Shown here one piece after another: positions 26,995-37,387 of a stretch of DNA of 64,000 bases; the stretch's first letter is position 1; every line of letters begins with the position of its first letter. The stretch covers positions 36,432 through 100,431 of the forward strand of contig NZ_BMFZ01000009.1 in assembly GCF_014639435.1 (NCBI RefSeq), read 5' to 3'. This DNA comes from Hafnia psychrotolerans. Lineage in GTDB: Bacteria; Pseudomonadota; Gammaproteobacteria; Enterobacterales; Enterobacteriaceae. The notes beneath the pieces were generated by a model. It was not told where the DNA came from, ran no database searches, and worked only from the letters and a program-made list of their open reading frames with translations. The position numbers and the translations under genes were made by a program.

Positions 26995-28011
26995 ATGTCT
27001 GATTTGTCCTCGCAAGAAACCCAACAACGGCCTGCGGGCCGTTTTTCACAGCATCGCTCAAGCCTGCTGAGCATGGTGCTGTTGCGCCTGTTGTATGGCG
27101 TACTGATCGTACTCGCCGTCTCCGTGCTGATTTTCGCCGGTGTGCAACTGTTACCGGGCAACGCCGCGACGGCGATCCTCGGCCAAAGCGCCACGCCGGA
27201 CGCCATCCGTGAACTTAACCTGCAACTCGGGCTGGATAAACCGGCGATCAGCCGCTATCTGAGCTGGCTGTTTGGCATTTTGCACGGCGATTTCGGCACC
27301 AGCTTTTCTACCCGCGAAGCCATCAGCGGCCCACTATTTACGCGCCTTGGCAACACGCTGTTTCTGGCCGGATGCACCGCCGCCATCGCTGTTCCTCTGG
27401 CACTTGCCATCGGTTTTATTTCGGTGCGCTATCACGGCAGCTGGGTCGACACGCTGCTCAATGTCATCACTCGTGCCACCGTGGCGCTGCCGGAATTTTT
27501 CTCCGGCTATTTGCTGATCCTGATTTTCGCCATCACGCTGGCGTGGGCACCAAGCAACAGCAGCATTACGGCGGAGATGCCGCTGACCGCCAAACTTTCG
27601 GCAATTTCCCTGCCATGCGCCACGCTGGTGCTGGCGATCCTCGGACACATGAGTAACATGACCCGCGCCGCACTGATTGCCGCGCAAAGCTCGGCCTACG
27701 TGGATACCGCCCTGCTGAAAGGGCTGTCGCCATCGCGTATTTTGTGGCGTCATGTCCTGCCGAATGCCATCGGCCCGATCATTAACGTCGTGGCGATCAA
27801 TCTGGCCTATCTGATGGTAGGCGTGGTGATTGTCGAGAACGTGTTTGTCTATCCGGGGCTCGGACAATACATGGTCGACAGTATCAGTAAACGTGACATT
27901 CCGGTGATGCAGGACTGCGCGCTGTTGCTGGCCGGGATTTATATCCTGCTGAATTTGCTGGCGGATGTGATGGCGCTTATCGCCAATCCGCGTTTACGCC
28001 ACAACCGCTGA
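26995..28011 (+). CDS. ABC transporter permease, DppB type
   Basis: First membrane subunit of the importer. 338 residues from the ATG at 26995 (a longer frame would start inside the previous gene). Six membrane segments with the DppB-type N-terminus (VSVLIFAGVQLLPGNAATAI), the periplasmic GLDKPAISRYLSWL segment and the EAA loop ALLKGLSPSRILWRHVLPNA that docks the ATPase. Confidence 0.93.
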   Translation: MSDLSSQETQQRPAGRFSQHRSSLLSMVLLRLLYGVLIVLAVSVLIFAGVQLLPGNAATAILGQSATPDAIRELNLQLGLDKPAISRYLSWLFGILHGDFGTSFSTREAISGPLFTRLGNTLFLAGCTAAIAVPLALAIGFISVRYHGSWVDTLLNVITRATVALPEFFSGYLLILIFAITLAWAPSNSSITAEMPLTAKLSAISLPCATLVLAILGHMSNMTRAALIAAQSSAYVDTALLKGLSPSRILWRHVLPNAIGPIINVVAINLAYLMVGVVIVENVFVYPGLGQYMVDSISKRDIPVMQDCALLLAGIYILLNLLADVMALIANPRLRHNR

Positions 28012-28029
28012 ATCTTAGGAATTGCTGCA

Positions 28030-28854
28030 ATGCCTGCTTTGCCTTCATTAAAACCCGCTTCAATGCTCGGCCTGCTGGTGCTGAGTTTGTTTATTCTTAT
28101 CGCTATTTTTGCGCCGTGGCTGGCACCGCACGCGCCGGACCAGACACTCGGTATGTCGTGGGATTTACCGGGACCGAACGCCATTTTGGGCACCGATAAT
28201 CTCGGGCGTGACCTGCTGTCTCGCCTGATCTGGGGGACACGCGTGTCGCTCGGCGTGACCGCGCTGGCAGCGTTGGTGGCCTTTGCCGTCGGTTGTACGC
28301 TGGGTTTTATTGCCGGTCTGCGCGGCGGCTGGGTGGATCAGGTGATTTCGCGCTGTAATGATATCGTGATGGCCATACCGACGCTGATTCTGGCGCTTTT
28401 GGTGCTCGCCGTGTTGCCAAAAACCATTCTGATCCTGACGCTGGTGCTCGGCCTGCTGGAATCCACCCGCGTGCTGCGCGTGGCGCGTTCATTAGCCGTG
28501 GATATCGGCGTGATGGAGTTTGTCGATGTGGCGCGTTTACGTGGTGAAAGCCTCGGCTGGATCCTCTGGCATGTGATTTTACCTAATGCCTTGCAGACGT
28601 TGATCGCCGAATTCGGTCTGCGTTTTATCTTTATTTTGCTGTTCCTCTCGGCACTGTCTTTCCTCGGCTTGGGCATTCAGCCACCGACGGCTGACTGGGG
28701 CGGACTGGCGCGTGATAACAAAGACGGTATTCTGTTTGGCGTCTGGGCTGCCCTGATTCCGGGCGGCGCGATTGCCGTACTCGCGCTGGCGGTGAACGCC
28801 GTGGCAGACTGGCTGATGAGCGGAACGACGCGCGTCTGGAGGAGAAAAGTATGA
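28030..28854 (+). CDS. ABC transporter permease, DppC type
   Basis: Second membrane subunit. 274 residues with six membrane segments, the DppC hallmark LGTDNLGRDLLSRLIWGTR and the EAA loop ARLRGESLGWILWHVILPNA. Its stop overlaps the ATPase start in ATGA. Confidence 0.94.
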   Translation: MPALPSLKPASMLGLLVLSLFILIAIFAPWLAPHAPDQTLGMSWDLPGPNAILGTDNLGRDLLSRLIWGTRVSLGVTALAALVAFAVGCTLGFIAGLRGGWVDQVISRCNDIVMAIPTLILALLVLAVLPKTILILTLVLGLLESTRVLRVARSLAVDIGVMEFVDVARLRGESLGWILWHVILPNALQTLIAEFGLRFIFILLFLSALSFLGLGIQPPTADWGGLARDNKDGILFGVWAALIPGGAIAVLALAVNAVADWLMSGTTRVWRRKV

Positions 28855-30455
28855 GTGACACTTCCGTGCAAAATGACGTGCTGAAAGTCGAGCATCTGCG
28901 AGTGGTATCGGACGGTAAACACCCGAGCACGCTGGTCGATAACATCTCTTTTACCGTCAGGCGTGGTGAAGTCCTCGGACTTATCGGCGAATCTGGCGCA
29001 GGCAAATCAACCATCGGGCTGGCAATTCTCGGCCATTGCCGTCAGGGGATGCACATTGAGTCTGGCAGCATTCTGTTCAACGGGCAGGATCTGACCACGC
29101 TCTCCGACCGTCGTTTACGCCAGGTTCGCGGGCGGCACATTGCCTACGTCGCGCAGTCCGCCGGTGCGGCGTTTAACCCGGCAATCACGTTGGGTGAACA
29201 GGTCATTGAAGCCGCGCTTAAACATAAGGTTTACGATCGCCAACAGGCGCAGGCAAAGGCAATAACGCTGTTCGAACAGCTCGGACTACCCCAGCCGCAG
29301 CAGTTTTATCAGCGCTATCCGCATCAGGTTTCCGGTGGTCAGTTGCAGCGCGCGATGATTGCCATGGCGCTGTGCGCAGGCCCAGAGTTGCTCATTTTCG
29401 ATGAGCCGACCACCGCACTGGACGTCACCACGCAGCTCGGCGTGCTGAAAGCCATCAGCGATGTGATCCGCATTTCCGGTGTGGCGGCGATCTATATCAG
29501 CCATGACTTAGCGGTGGTTGCGCAGATCAGCAATCACATCATGGTGTTGCAACAGGGTAAAACCATTGAACAAGCCGCAACCGGGCAATTACTGACTCAG
29601 CCGCAACAGGATTACACCCGCCGCTTATTGCATGCGCAGGCCGAAAGCAAAACGCCGCAAACCGGTGAAGCCCCGGTGGCACTGTGTATTAGCAATGTCA
29701 GCGCTCGCTACCATGCGCAGCCAGTCTTGCAAAATGTTTCGCTGAACCTGCCGCGTGGCCGCACTCTGGCCGTGATCGGGGAATCCGGTTCAGGAAAATC
29801 GACACTCGGTAAAGTGATCTGCGGTTTACTCACCCCAGAGAGCGGTGAAGTGAGTCTGGATCAGCAGAGGCTGCCGGCCAATCTGCGTCAGCGCAGCCGT
29901 CGACAATTGCGTGATGTACAGCTGATCCATCAAATCCCGGATACCGCCTTGAATCCGAAAGAGCGTGTCGGCGGCCAAATTGCCCGCGTGCTAGCCTGTT
30001 TCTCCGATCTCAACCGCAGCCAGCGCGATGCTCGCGTCAGGGAACTGCTGGCTCAGGTCGGACTGCACGCCGAACTGGCAACGCGTTTTCCTTCGGCACT
30101 CTCCGGCGGCCAGAAGCAGCGCGTTTGCATTGCGCGGGCATTGGCCGCGCAGCCAAAACTGATTGTGTGCGACGAACCGACATCAGCACTCGATCCGCTG
30201 GTTGCCCGCGATGTGCTGGCGTTGCTGCGTAAAATTCAGCAGGACACCGGCATTTCCTATCTGTTTATCACCCACGATTTGCAGGTAGTGCGTGAAATAG
30301 CGGATGAAGTCGCGGTATTAAAAGAGGGCGTCATTGTGCGCCAGGGACCGGTTACTTCTACACTGGTTGAACCGCTGGATGATTACACCCGCGAACTGCT
30401 GCGCTCGGTGCCAGAAATGCGCGTCGGCTGGCTGGAAGAAACCCTGACGGCCTGA
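28851..30455 (+). CDS. ABC transporter ATPase with two fused nucleotide-binding domains (DppD-DppF type)
   Basis: 534 residues carry both ATPases of the importer in one chain. Domain 1 has Walker [10 protein letters not shown] (about 46-54), signature [15 protein letters not shown] and Walker [13 protein letters not shown]; domain 2 has GESGSGKST (about 307-315), [15 protein letters not shown] and [12 protein letters not shown]. The linker holds the oligopeptide-type tail ([11 protein letters not shown]). Fusion of DppD and DppF is seen in several family-5 importers. Four-base overlap with the permease upstream. Confidence 0.94.
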   Translation: MSDTSVQNDVLKVEHLRVVSDGKHPSTLVDNISFTVRRGEVLGLIGESGAGKSTIGLAILGHCRQGMHIESGSILFNGQDLTTLSDRRLRQVRGRHIAYVAQSAGAAFNPAITLGEQVIEAALKHKVYDRQQAQAKAITLFEQLGLPQPQQFYQRYPHQVSGGQLQRAMIAMALCAGPELLIFDEPTTALDVTTQLGVLKAISDVIRISGVAAIYISHDLAVVAQISNHIMVLQQGKTIEQAATGQLLTQPQQDYTRRLLHAQAESKTPQTGEAPVALCISNVSARYHAQPVLQNVSLNLPRGRTLAVIGESGSGKSTLGKVICGLLTPESGEVSLDQQRLPANLRQRSRRQLRDVQLIHQIPDTALNPKERVGGQIARVLACFSDLNRSQRDARVRELLAQVGLHAELATRFPSALSGGQKQRVCIARALAAQPKLIVCDEPTSALDPLVARDVLALLRKIQQDTGISYLFITHDLQVVREIADEVAVLKEGVIVRQGPVTSTLVEPLDDYTRELLRSVPEMRVGWLEETLTA

Positions 30456-30468
30456 TTAACAAGGACGA

Positions 30469-31116
30469 ATGATGTTGCGTAAAGTACAGTGTTTCACCCT
30501 CCCGGCGCTGGTGGCGTCGGTGTTTCTGCTCACCGGCTGCCCGCCGCCTTATGAAAATACTCAGTGGCAACGCCCTTCGACTACGCAAGACGGCGTGCGC
30601 GCCGCGATGGTCAAATGTGGTTATCAGTTCAAAACGGTGACCTACGAACCGGACAATTTCACCGCGCTGCGCTTTCAGTGTATGCACAAACAGGGCTTTA
30701 CCTACAAAGGCGGCTTCGATTTTTGCGACGTCAGAACAAAGCTTCCGGCCTGTGTGGCGCAACAGCGCGGGCATGAACTCAGCCTGAAAGAGCTCGAAGC
30801 GCTGCCTTTCGATGCCGATAAGGGCTTCTTTGATATCAAACCGGAAACCGGGATGACTGAATATGATCAGGTCACCTGGCGCAGAAAAGGCGCTTCACAG
30901 CATTTCTCGCATGTTGTTGAAAATGAAAGGCTGGCAATACCGGTCATGCACCAATGCGGTTATCCTAATCCGCTGGGTTCAACCCCCTTATTACCGTCCA
31001 TCGGGCGCGCCGCACAGGTGCAAAAATGTATGCAGGACAAGGGATTTGAACCTATCAACAAATTACAGTTAGTCTGTACCGCGTATCCGCAGGTGACCGG
31101 TTGCGCTAAGTTCTAA
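30469..31116 (+). CDS. Cysteine-rich lipoprotein with internal duplication, last gene of the MetJ operon
   Basis: 215 residues, family not recognised. A signal peptide ends in the lipobox LLTGC (Cys24). The mature part consists of two related halves, each with the pattern C-G-Y ... C-M-x(2)-K/Q-G-F ... C ... C: first MVKCGYQF, FQCMHKQGF, FDFCDV and PAC; second MHQCGYPN, QKCMQDKGF, LVCTAY and TGC. That gives eight cysteines, probably four disulfides in the periplasm. AAGGA stands just before the start, and the gene begins 13 bases after the ATPase, so it belongs to the operon. It could help the importer capture substrate or be a general envelope lipoprotein. Confidence 0.8.
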   Translation: MMLRKVQCFTLPALVASVFLLTGCPPPYENTQWQRPSTTQDGVRAAMVKCGYQFKTVTYEPDNFTALRFQCMHKQGFTYKGGFDFCDVRTKLPACVAQQRGHELSLKELEALPFDADKGFFDIKPETGMTEYDQVTWRRKGASQHFSHVVENERLAIPVMHQCGYPNPLGSTPLLPSIGRAAQVQKCMQDKGFEPINKLQLVCTAYPQVTGCAKF

Positions 31117-31592
31117 ATGCTATTCCATTCGCTTCAGGCTTATTGATTAATTCGTGGCTGGTGTATTCCGGCTCGTTGTTACATCTGACCGCATCAGCAG
31201 TACTTTCACTTCCGACCTTAGCGTTTGGCCGATAAAGATCGTCGATTATATGACTAAGATTCTCATCCTGAACATTTGGCTTTTCCATTGATGCACGTAG
31301 AGAATCGACATATTTTTCATACTCCGCTCGATTTTCGGGATTAACAGAAGATTCACTATTCCTAGCCTTATCTTCTGGCCCTCAACCACCGGGCGTTCCC
31401 GGGCCTTTCCCACCCAGTTCTGCCTTGTCTGCATGCATCAGACAGATCTTTACCAATATTCGGCGTGCCGCTCTCACCTGAGTTAGTCTCATTCTGCGCC
31501 GTCATTATAGCCACCATCACGCAACTGGTGTTTGCCAGACATGCCGCACTAATTAAAAGCTGAGAGGGAATAATAATAGAAGGCCGAAACAC
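31106..31592 (-). pseudogene. Frameshifted gene, probable polymorphic-toxin C-terminal remnant
   Basis: On the minus strand, a frame from GTG 31592 gives a hydrophobic leader (MFRPSIIIPSQLLISAACLA) and continues to about 31430, where coding sense moves to another frame (DKAELGGKGPGTPGG). That frame meets a TGA near 31386 and then reads on to 31106 with RAEYEKYVDSLRAS, LSHIIDDLYRPNAKVGSEST and ADAVR. The segment with KVGSxSTADAVR resembles C-terminal domains of haemagglutinin-type polymorphic toxins. One frameshift and one stop codon make it inactive as read. It converges with the lipoprotein gene, the ends overlapping by 11 bases. Confidence 0.5.
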
Positions 31593-32015
31593 GTAATGTC
31601 CTTATTAATAGATCCCGGTAAAGATAAGAAGCACTAATGAGATGCATTATGCCAATGTAAGTTTAATTTACAATGCATTTCAGCTTATTTACACCAAGAA
31701 ATAGGTTGAGTTGCACATCGACATTTTTATTTTAATAATTCTTTATTAATTATAAAAACCGTCTAATGGGGGAAATAAAATAGAATGCGCCCTTTAAATT
31801 TCATTATAAACATTAAAGTATCGCTATTAATACATGTGTATTATTGATGTGTTTTATTTGATTAGCTAATAACAAATCCATGAAGGGTTGGTTTCCTGGC
31901 ATCGAAAAATGCATCTGACCAGCGGCTGGGCTTGGTTGGCGAGGGAGATCGGCCGGTGAAGGCTGATTTCCCTCCTTTTGGGCTTTTTTGCGTATTTAGC
32001 GCTTTTATCACAACG
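31593..32015. other. AT-rich intergenic region
   Basis: About 420 bases of mostly AT-rich DNA with no convincing ORF. Its right part (31840-31990) is GC-richer and ends in a long hairpin plus T-run on the + strand, listed separately. Confidence 0.6.
31941..31989 (+). terminator. Long hairpin followed by T-run
   Basis: A 14-base stem, gagggagatcggcc with ggctgatttccctc around the loop ggtgaa (one G-U pair), is followed after 9 bases by TTTTTT at 31984-31989. No protein gene precedes it on this strand, so it could end a small RNA starting near 31850. Confidence 0.5.
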
Positions 32016-32465
32016 TCACTCTTCTGACTTCTGTGGCTGTTGGTAATTTTTCACCCGCTTTTTGTCCTCAAGATTGAAATCCGGGTCGAGATAAATACTG
32101 AGTCTTTTGATCCGTAAATCCTCAAACTCAAACACCGAACAAAAGTGATGGCTGCCAGTTTGCGGTGCAGGCCAGCGTTCACCGTTTTGCATCACACCTC
32201 GCATCTGCCCTTCCAGCACCAGCGTTTCACCGTCACTAATAAAGCGGAATTTATCCTGAATATGCTGGATTTTGTCGATCTCCAGCGCAAAGCGTTTACC
32301 CAGTTCGCCCAGCGAGGATTTCCCCTGCGCTGTGCCAAATTTTGGGAAAAACACCTCCGTGTCTTCGGTAAACAGATCCAGCAACGTGGCATCCGCCTGA
32401 TCAAGCTTGGCATAGAATTGTCTGATCACCTCGATACGACCATTCTTCAGCGCGTTCTGTGTCAT
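32016..32465 (-). CDS. NTF2-like (SnoaL-type) small protein
   Basis: 149 residues forming an apparent alpha+beta cone fold: N-terminal helix VIRQFYAKLDQADATLLDLF, then EDTEVFFPKFG and strands ending in RLSIYLDPDF. Such proteins are small enzymes or binding proteins of varied function; nothing here fixes a substrate. Stands alone between the intergenic region and the alaC terminator. Confidence 0.75.
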   Translation of the reverse strand: MTQNALKNGRIEVIRQFYAKLDQADATLLDLFTEDTEVFFPKFGTAQGKSSLGELGKRFALEIDKIQHIQDKFRFISDGETLVLEGQMRGVMQNGERWPAPQTGSHHFCSVFEFEDLRIKRLSIYLDPDFNLEDKKRVKNYQQPQKSEE

Positions 32466-32726
32466 TTATCCCCCCCTTTTACATCCAATGGATGAAGTCT
32501 ACGTTCACCTCACTAAGCCTAGTGACTTACGCGGAGTTTGCCTGTCTGGCGGATCAAATAAGAAAACTCTCAAGATTACAATGAACTATCAACAAGATTT
32601 TCAGTTATATGCCGCAACACAAGCCAGACTATCTCTCAATCTGGTTACAATCTGGTTACGGCCCGATTGATTGCTGTTGGCAACTTTGATTAGTCTTAGA
32701 TAAACGCGACGTGAAATACGTTAAGC

Positions 32727-32755
32727 AAAAAAAACCCTCGCTTGAGGGTTTTTTG
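32727..32755 (-). terminator. Terminator of alaC
   Basis: Symmetrical hairpin AACCCTCGCTTGAGGGTT (32733-32750) flanked by A-run and T-run, so it works in both directions. It lies 19 bases after the alaC stop. Confidence 0.85.
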
Positions 32756-32773
32756 GTGGCAACATTTCAGCGA

Positions 32774-33988
32774 TTACGCCTTGGGGGGGAGTATGCCATC
32801 GGCGCGGAACATCGCTTTGATACCACGTACCGCCTGGCGGATCCGGTCCTGATTTTCGATCAAGGCAAAGCGCACGTGAGTGTCGCCGTAGTCGCCGAAA
32901 CCGATGCCCGGTGAGACGCAGACTTTAGCGTCAGCCAGCAGACGCTTGGCAAACTCCAGTGAACCTAAATGAGCGTAAGCCGGTGGGATTTTCGCCCAGA
33001 CGTACATTGATGCTTTCGGATTATCCACCATCCAGCCCGCTTCGTGCAGGCCGCGAACCAGTACGTTACGTCGCTGGCGATACTGCTCAGCAATATCCTT
33101 TACGCACTGCTGATCGCCTTCCAGCGCAGCGATAGCCGCCACCTGCAATGGCGTAAAGGTGCCGTAGTCATGGTAACTTTTGATCCGTGCCAGCGCGTTA
33201 ACCAATTCAGCGTTACCGACCATAAAACCGATACGCCAGCCTGCCATGTTGTAACTTTTCGACAGCGTGAAAAATTCAACCGCAATGTCTTTGGCACCCG
33301 GTACCTGCATAATTGACGGCGCTTTCCAGCCATCGTACACAATGTCGGCGTAGGCCAAATCATGAATAACCAGTACATCATATTGTTTAGCCAACGCGAC
33401 TACGCGCTCAAAAAAGTCGAGCTCGACGCACTGGGCGGTTGGGTTAGACGGGAAGCCGAGGATCATCATTTTCGGACGAGGAATGGTTTCACGGATCGCA
33501 CGTTCCAACTCGGCAAAGAAGTCCACACCTTCGGTCAGCGGCACAGAGCGCACCTGCGCACCGGCGATGACAGCGCCATAAATATGAATCGGGTAGCTTG
33601 GGTTTGGCACCAAAACGGTGTCGCCGTGATCCAAGGTGGCCAGCATCAGGTGTGCCAGGCCCTCTTTGGAGCCGATGGTCACAATGGCTTCGCTTTCAGG
33701 GTCAATCTCTACCTGATAGCGGTCGGCATACCAGTGGGAAATCGCCCGGCGCAGACGCGGAATACCGCGTGAGGTAGAGTAACCATGGGTGTCTTCACGC
33801 TGGGCAACCTGTACCAACTTCTCGACAATATGCGGTGGCGTCGGGCCGTCCGGGTTCCCCATACTGAAATCAATAATATCTTCGCCGCGACGTCGCGCAG
33901 CCATTTTCAATTCAGCGGTGATGTTAAAAACATAAGGGGGAAGGCGGTCGATACGTGAAAAACGACGTGGTGAACGGGAGTCAGCCAT
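32774..33988 (-). CDS. alaC: Alanine transaminase AlaC
   Basis: PLP enzyme that interconverts pyruvate plus glutamate with alanine plus 2-oxoglutarate in the cytoplasm. 404 residues (E. coli 412). Fold-type I aminotransferase with [14 protein letters not shown], substrate/cofactor loop [22 protein letters not shown] and the cofactor lysine Lys244 in [15 protein letters not shown]. Position near ypdAB is as in E. coli, where the alanine/pyruvate link has been noted. Confidence 0.95.
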   Translation of the reverse strand: MADSRSPRRFSRIDRLPPYVFNITAELKMAARRRGEDIIDFSMGNPDGPTPPHIVEKLVQVAQREDTHGYSTSRGIPRLRRAISHWYADRYQVEIDPESEAIVTIGSKEGLAHLMLATLDHGDTVLVPNPSYPIHIYGAVIAGAQVRSVPLTEGVDFFAELERAIRETIPRPKMMILGFPSNPTAQCVELDFFERVVALAKQYDVLVIHDLAYADIVYDGWKAPSIMQVPGAKDIAVEFFTLSKSYNMAGWRIGFMVGNAELVNALARIKSYHDYGTFTPLQVAAIAALEGDQQCVKDIAEQYRQRRNVLVRGLHEAGWMVDNPKASMYVWAKIPPAYAHLGSLEFAKRLLADAKVCVSPGIGFGDYGDTHVRFALIENQDRIRQAVRGIKAMFRADGILPPKA

Positions 33989-34131
33989 AAATTCCTCTGG
34001 GATACGTGAGCGCCCGGACCGTCCGAGCGACGCTGACCGCTGTTGCGGTCTTCAATGAACATATCTCAGGCAGAAAAAACTGTCGAGCCTTTGAGCAACC
34101 TTTTTTTAACCTGACTCATCAGGTCAGGAAA

Positions 34132-34683
34132 TCAGCCGCGGTCATCCCCAGCCAGGATGCCCAGCAGCCAGTCGTTGTGCCAGGTGTCACCGATGCGGTA
34201 ATTTTCTCTCAAGCAGCCTTCCAACCGGAAACCACACTTCTCCAGCACCCGCCGCGATGCGTCGTTACCCTCCAACACGTTGGCCTGTAAACGGTGGAAC
34301 CCACACTGATCGAAAGCAAAATCAAGTACCCCGCGCAGTGACTCCACCGCGTAGCCCTTACCTTGATGTTCCGGAGAGATGATAAAGCCAACTTCGCCCT
34401 GCTGATAGGGCCGCCAGTCGGGGAAGAAACCGGTCAGGCCCACCGCGTCGCCGGTATCACGCTCGCGGATCGTCAGGCACAGCCAGAAATCGGCATAACG
34501 ATCCCAATAGCCTAACCGCTGTTCAAAGCGGCTGCGGATTTGTGCCAGCGTGTCGAGATCGCCAATAAAACGCATCACGGTGGGGTCTTGATACAATGCT
34601 CTGAACAGCCACCAGTCTTCTTCTTCAATCGGTTGCATCACCAGACGTTCAGTTGTTAAGTGCAATGGGGTCAGTGTTTTCAT
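34132..34683 (-). CDS. GNAT-family N-acetyltransferase (RimJ/RimL type)
   Basis: 183 residues. Starts with the RimJ/L-type LTTERLVMQPIEEEDW and carries the acetyl-CoA loop SPEHQGKGYAVESLRG and the C-terminal LEGNDASRRVLEKCGFRLEG. Transfers an acetyl group to an amine, often the N-terminus of a protein; the target is not predictable. The ATG at 34683 has AGGA at good distance; a GTG one codon earlier is possible. Not present between alaC and ypdA in E. coli. Confidence 0.85.
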   Translation of the reverse strand: MKTLTPLHLTTERLVMQPIEEEDWWLFRALYQDPTVMRFIGDLDTLAQIRSRFEQRLGYWDRYADFWLCLTIRERDTGDAVGLTGFFPDWRPYQQGEVGFIISPEHQGKGYAVESLRGVLDFAFDQCGFHRLQANVLEGNDASRRVLEKCGFRLEGCLRENYRIGDTWHNDWLLGILAGDDRG

Positions 34684-34894
34684 CACTCATCCTGCGCAAA
34701 ATTATTGGGGGGAAATCCTCTGGTGATCGCCCCATGCTCTGGGCGTTTTCAACATACAATAGTTAGCATGAGCATTCATATGATTTATGGTTTTGCCTTC
34801 CCAAAGTCCCTACAATAATCATCTTCTTCTCATTACAGCGAATGAAGCGTCCCCATCATGACACCTTGTAAAACCGCAACCCAGAGAGCCTGAC

Positions 34895-36568
34895 GTGCCA
34901 CACGTTTTTGAGATGTTGCTGGCGGTCTTTGACCGTGCAGCCCTGATGTTAATTTGCCTGTTCTTCCTGACACGTACCCGCCTGTTTCGCCGGTTGCTAC
35001 AGAAAGAAAGCCATAACCATACGCCGCTGGAGCTGGCGGCGGTCACGGCGATTTTTTCCCTGTTTGCGATTTTTGGGACGCTATCCGGGATCAATGTTGA
35101 GGGCTCGTTGATTAACGTGCGCACCATCGCCATTATGTCCGGCGGTATTCTGTTTGGGCCGTGGGTGGGTATTATTACCGGCGTCATTTCGGGGTCCCAC
35201 CGTTTTCTGATCGACATGCATGGCCCTACCTCTCTTCCCTGTTTGATCACCAGTATTACCGCGGGTTGCCTGTCAGGTTATATCAATCTTAACGTCAAAA
35301 AAATTCACCACTGGAAAGTCGGTATTGCCGCCGGCATGTTGTGCGAAGCGCTGACTATGGTGCTTATCTTGCTGATGGCGAAACCTTTTTCGCTGGGGCT
35401 GGATATTGTCATGAATATTGCCGCACCGCTGATTCTGGGTGCCAGTTCGATCGGGCTCATCGTGCTGCTGGTACAAAGTGTGGAGGATGAGAAAGAGGTG
35501 ATCGCCGCCCGCCAGGCGCGGCTGGCGCTGGATATCGCCAACAAGACACTGCCCTATTTCCGCAATATCAATGCGGAATCCCTGGCGACAGTTTGCGACA
35601 TTATCCGTCAGGATATTGATGCCGATGCCGTGGCTATCACCGACACCAAAAACATTCTGGCCTATGTTGGCGTCGGTGCCGATAAGTACAATATTGGTTA
35701 TGAAATCCTCAGCGATATCACCAAGTTGACGATCGAAAAGGGTAAAATCACCATCAAGAATAATGATGAGATGGACCGGACGCCGCAGATCCACTCGCTC
35801 ATCATCATCCCGCTGTGGGAAAAAGGAGTGGTCACCGGCTCGCTAAAGATCTATTACTGCCACGCCCACCGCATCACCTATTCGCTGAAAGTCATGGCGA
35901 TCGGGCTGTCACAGATTATTTCGACACAGATGGAAGTATCGCGAGCCGAGCAACTACGCGAAATGGCAAATAAAGCCGAAATGCGCGCGCTGCAAAGCAA
36001 AATTAACCCCCATTTTCTGTTTAACGCGCTGAATGCGATTTCATCGTCGATCCGCGTTCGCCCTGATACCGCCCGCCAGTTAATCATCAATCTATCCCGT
36101 TATTTACGCTATAACCTCGAGCTAAATGACGAGCTTATTGATCTGCGTAAAGAGTTACATCAGGTTCAAGACTACATCGCCATTGAACAGGCACGTTTTG
36201 GCAGTAAGCTAACGGTTATTTATGATATCGATGATGACATTTCAGTGCCGATACCCAGTTTGCTGATCCAGCCGCTAGTGGAAAATGCGATTGTTCACGG
36301 CATTCAGCCTTGTAGCGGCAAAGGCGTGGTAGTGATTGCGGTCAAACACAGTGGCAAAAATATTAAGGTCTCGGTCAAAGATACTGGCCACGGTATTAAT
36401 CAGGAAACCATCGAGCGCGTTGTCTCCAACGAGATGCCGGGCAACAAAATTGGCCTGCTGAATGTGCATCATCGCGTTTCGTTACTCTATGGTCAGGGCT
36501 TGCAGATCCGTCGTTTGGAACCCGGCACCGAAATTTCATTTTTGATCACCCGGGATAAAACCGCATGA
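34895..36568 (+). CDS. ypdA: Sensor histidine kinase YpdA (PyrS), pyruvate sensor
   Basis: LytS-type inner-membrane kinase; in E. coli YpdA/YpdB responds to external pyruvate. 557 residues: 5-6 membrane segments of the LytS transmembrane type (about 5-205), GAF domain (about 220-350), His-kinase domain with the phospho-accepting His373 in [20 protein letters not shown], and an ATPase domain with [13 protein letters not shown] and the G-box VKDTGHGI. The GTG start gives [18 protein letters not shown], which aligns residue for residue with the E. coli N-terminus. Four-base overlap with ypdB. Confidence 0.95.
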   Translation: MPHVFEMLLAVFDRAALMLICLFFLTRTRLFRRLLQKESHNHTPLELAAVTAIFSLFAIFGTLSGINVEGSLINVRTIAIMSGGILFGPWVGIITGVISGSHRFLIDMHGPTSLPCLITSITAGCLSGYINLNVKKIHHWKVGIAAGMLCEALTMVLILLMAKPFSLGLDIVMNIAAPLILGASSIGLIVLLVQSVEDEKEVIAARQARLALDIANKTLPYFRNINAESLATVCDIIRQDIDADAVAITDTKNILAYVGVGADKYNIGYEILSDITKLTIEKGKITIKNNDEMDRTPQIHSLIIIPLWEKGVVTGSLKIYYCHAHRITYSLKVMAIGLSQIISTQMEVSRAEQLREMANKAEMRALQSKINPHFLFNALNAISSSIRVRPDTARQLIINLSRYLRYNLELNDELIDLRKELHQVQDYIAIEQARFGSKLTVIYDIDDDISVPIPSLLIQPLVENAIVHGIQPCSGKGVVVIAVKHSGKNIKVSVKDTGHGINQETIERVVSNEMPGNKIGLLNVHHRVSLLYGQGLQIRRLEPGTEISFLITRDKTA

Positions 36569-37302
36569 AAGCGATCATTGTTGAGGATGAAATCCTCGCT
36601 CAGGAAGAACTGAGCTATCTGATCAAAGCCCACAGCAGTATTAACATTGAAGCCACTTTCGATGACGGGCTAGAGGTGCTTAGGTACTTGCAAACGCATG
36701 AAGTCGATGCGATTTTTCTTGATATCAACATCCCTTCACTTGACGGCGTGCTGCTGGCGCAAAACATCAGTAAATTTGCGCATAAGCCTTATATTGTGTT
36801 TATCACCGCCTACAAAGAGCATGCCGCTGAAGCCTTCGAAATCGAAGCCTTCGACTACATTCTCAAGCCGTATCATGAGTCACGCATTGTCACCATGCTG
36901 CAAAAGCTCGAGTCACATTTTAAACGTGATAACCAGGAGCAGAACCAGACAGCACCGAGCAACCCCCGTGTCAGTCACAGCATTAATCTGATCAAAGATG
37001 AGCGGATCATTGTCACTGACATTAACGATATCTATTACGCAGCCGCACAGGAAAAAGTCACACAGGTGTTTACCCGTAAAGAGGAATTCACCATGCCAAT
37101 GAACATCAGCGAATTGTGTAACCGTCTGCCTGAGGAGTATTTTTTCCGCTGTCACCGTTCATACTGCGTGAATTTGTCGAAGATCAGCGAGATCGTGCCC
37201 TGGTTTAACAACACGTATATTTTGCGTTTGAGTGATTTGGATTTTGAAGTGCCCGTGAGCCGTAGCAAGGTGAAAGAGTTCAGGCAGTTAATGCGGTTTT
37301 AA
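36565..37302 (+). CDS. ypdB: LytTR response regulator YpdB (PyrR)
   Basis: Partner of YpdA. 245 residues: receiver domain with acidic pocket EDE (7-9), phospho-acceptor Asp53 in [11 protein letters not shown] and Lys103 region ILKPYHESR; LytTR DNA-binding domain at about 140-245 ([34 protein letters not shown]). In E. coli it activates yhjX. The E. coli ypdC gene and fry genes do not follow here; glk converges instead. Confidence 0.95.
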   Translation: MKAIIVEDEILAQEELSYLIKAHSSINIEATFDDGLEVLRYLQTHEVDAIFLDINIPSLDGVLLAQNISKFAHKPYIVFITAYKEHAAEAFEIEAFDYILKPYHESRIVTMLQKLESHFKRDNQEQNQTAPSNPRVSHSINLIKDERIIVTDINDIYYAAAQEKVTQVFTRKEEFTMPMNISELCNRLPEEYFFRCHRSYCVNLSKISEIVPWFNNTYILRLSDLDFEVPVSRSKVKEFRQLMRF

Positions 37303-37387
37303 GGAAAGGAAAGGAAAAAGAATGCGGTTCACCAAAAATGGAGAACCGCATGACATACCCCAACTCATTGCTGTGGCCGCTACAGCC

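Noticed and set aside
32488-32670. 60-codon + frame between the NTF2-like gene and alaC
   Set aside because: No recognisable domain, no strong ribosome site, and the product has no features.
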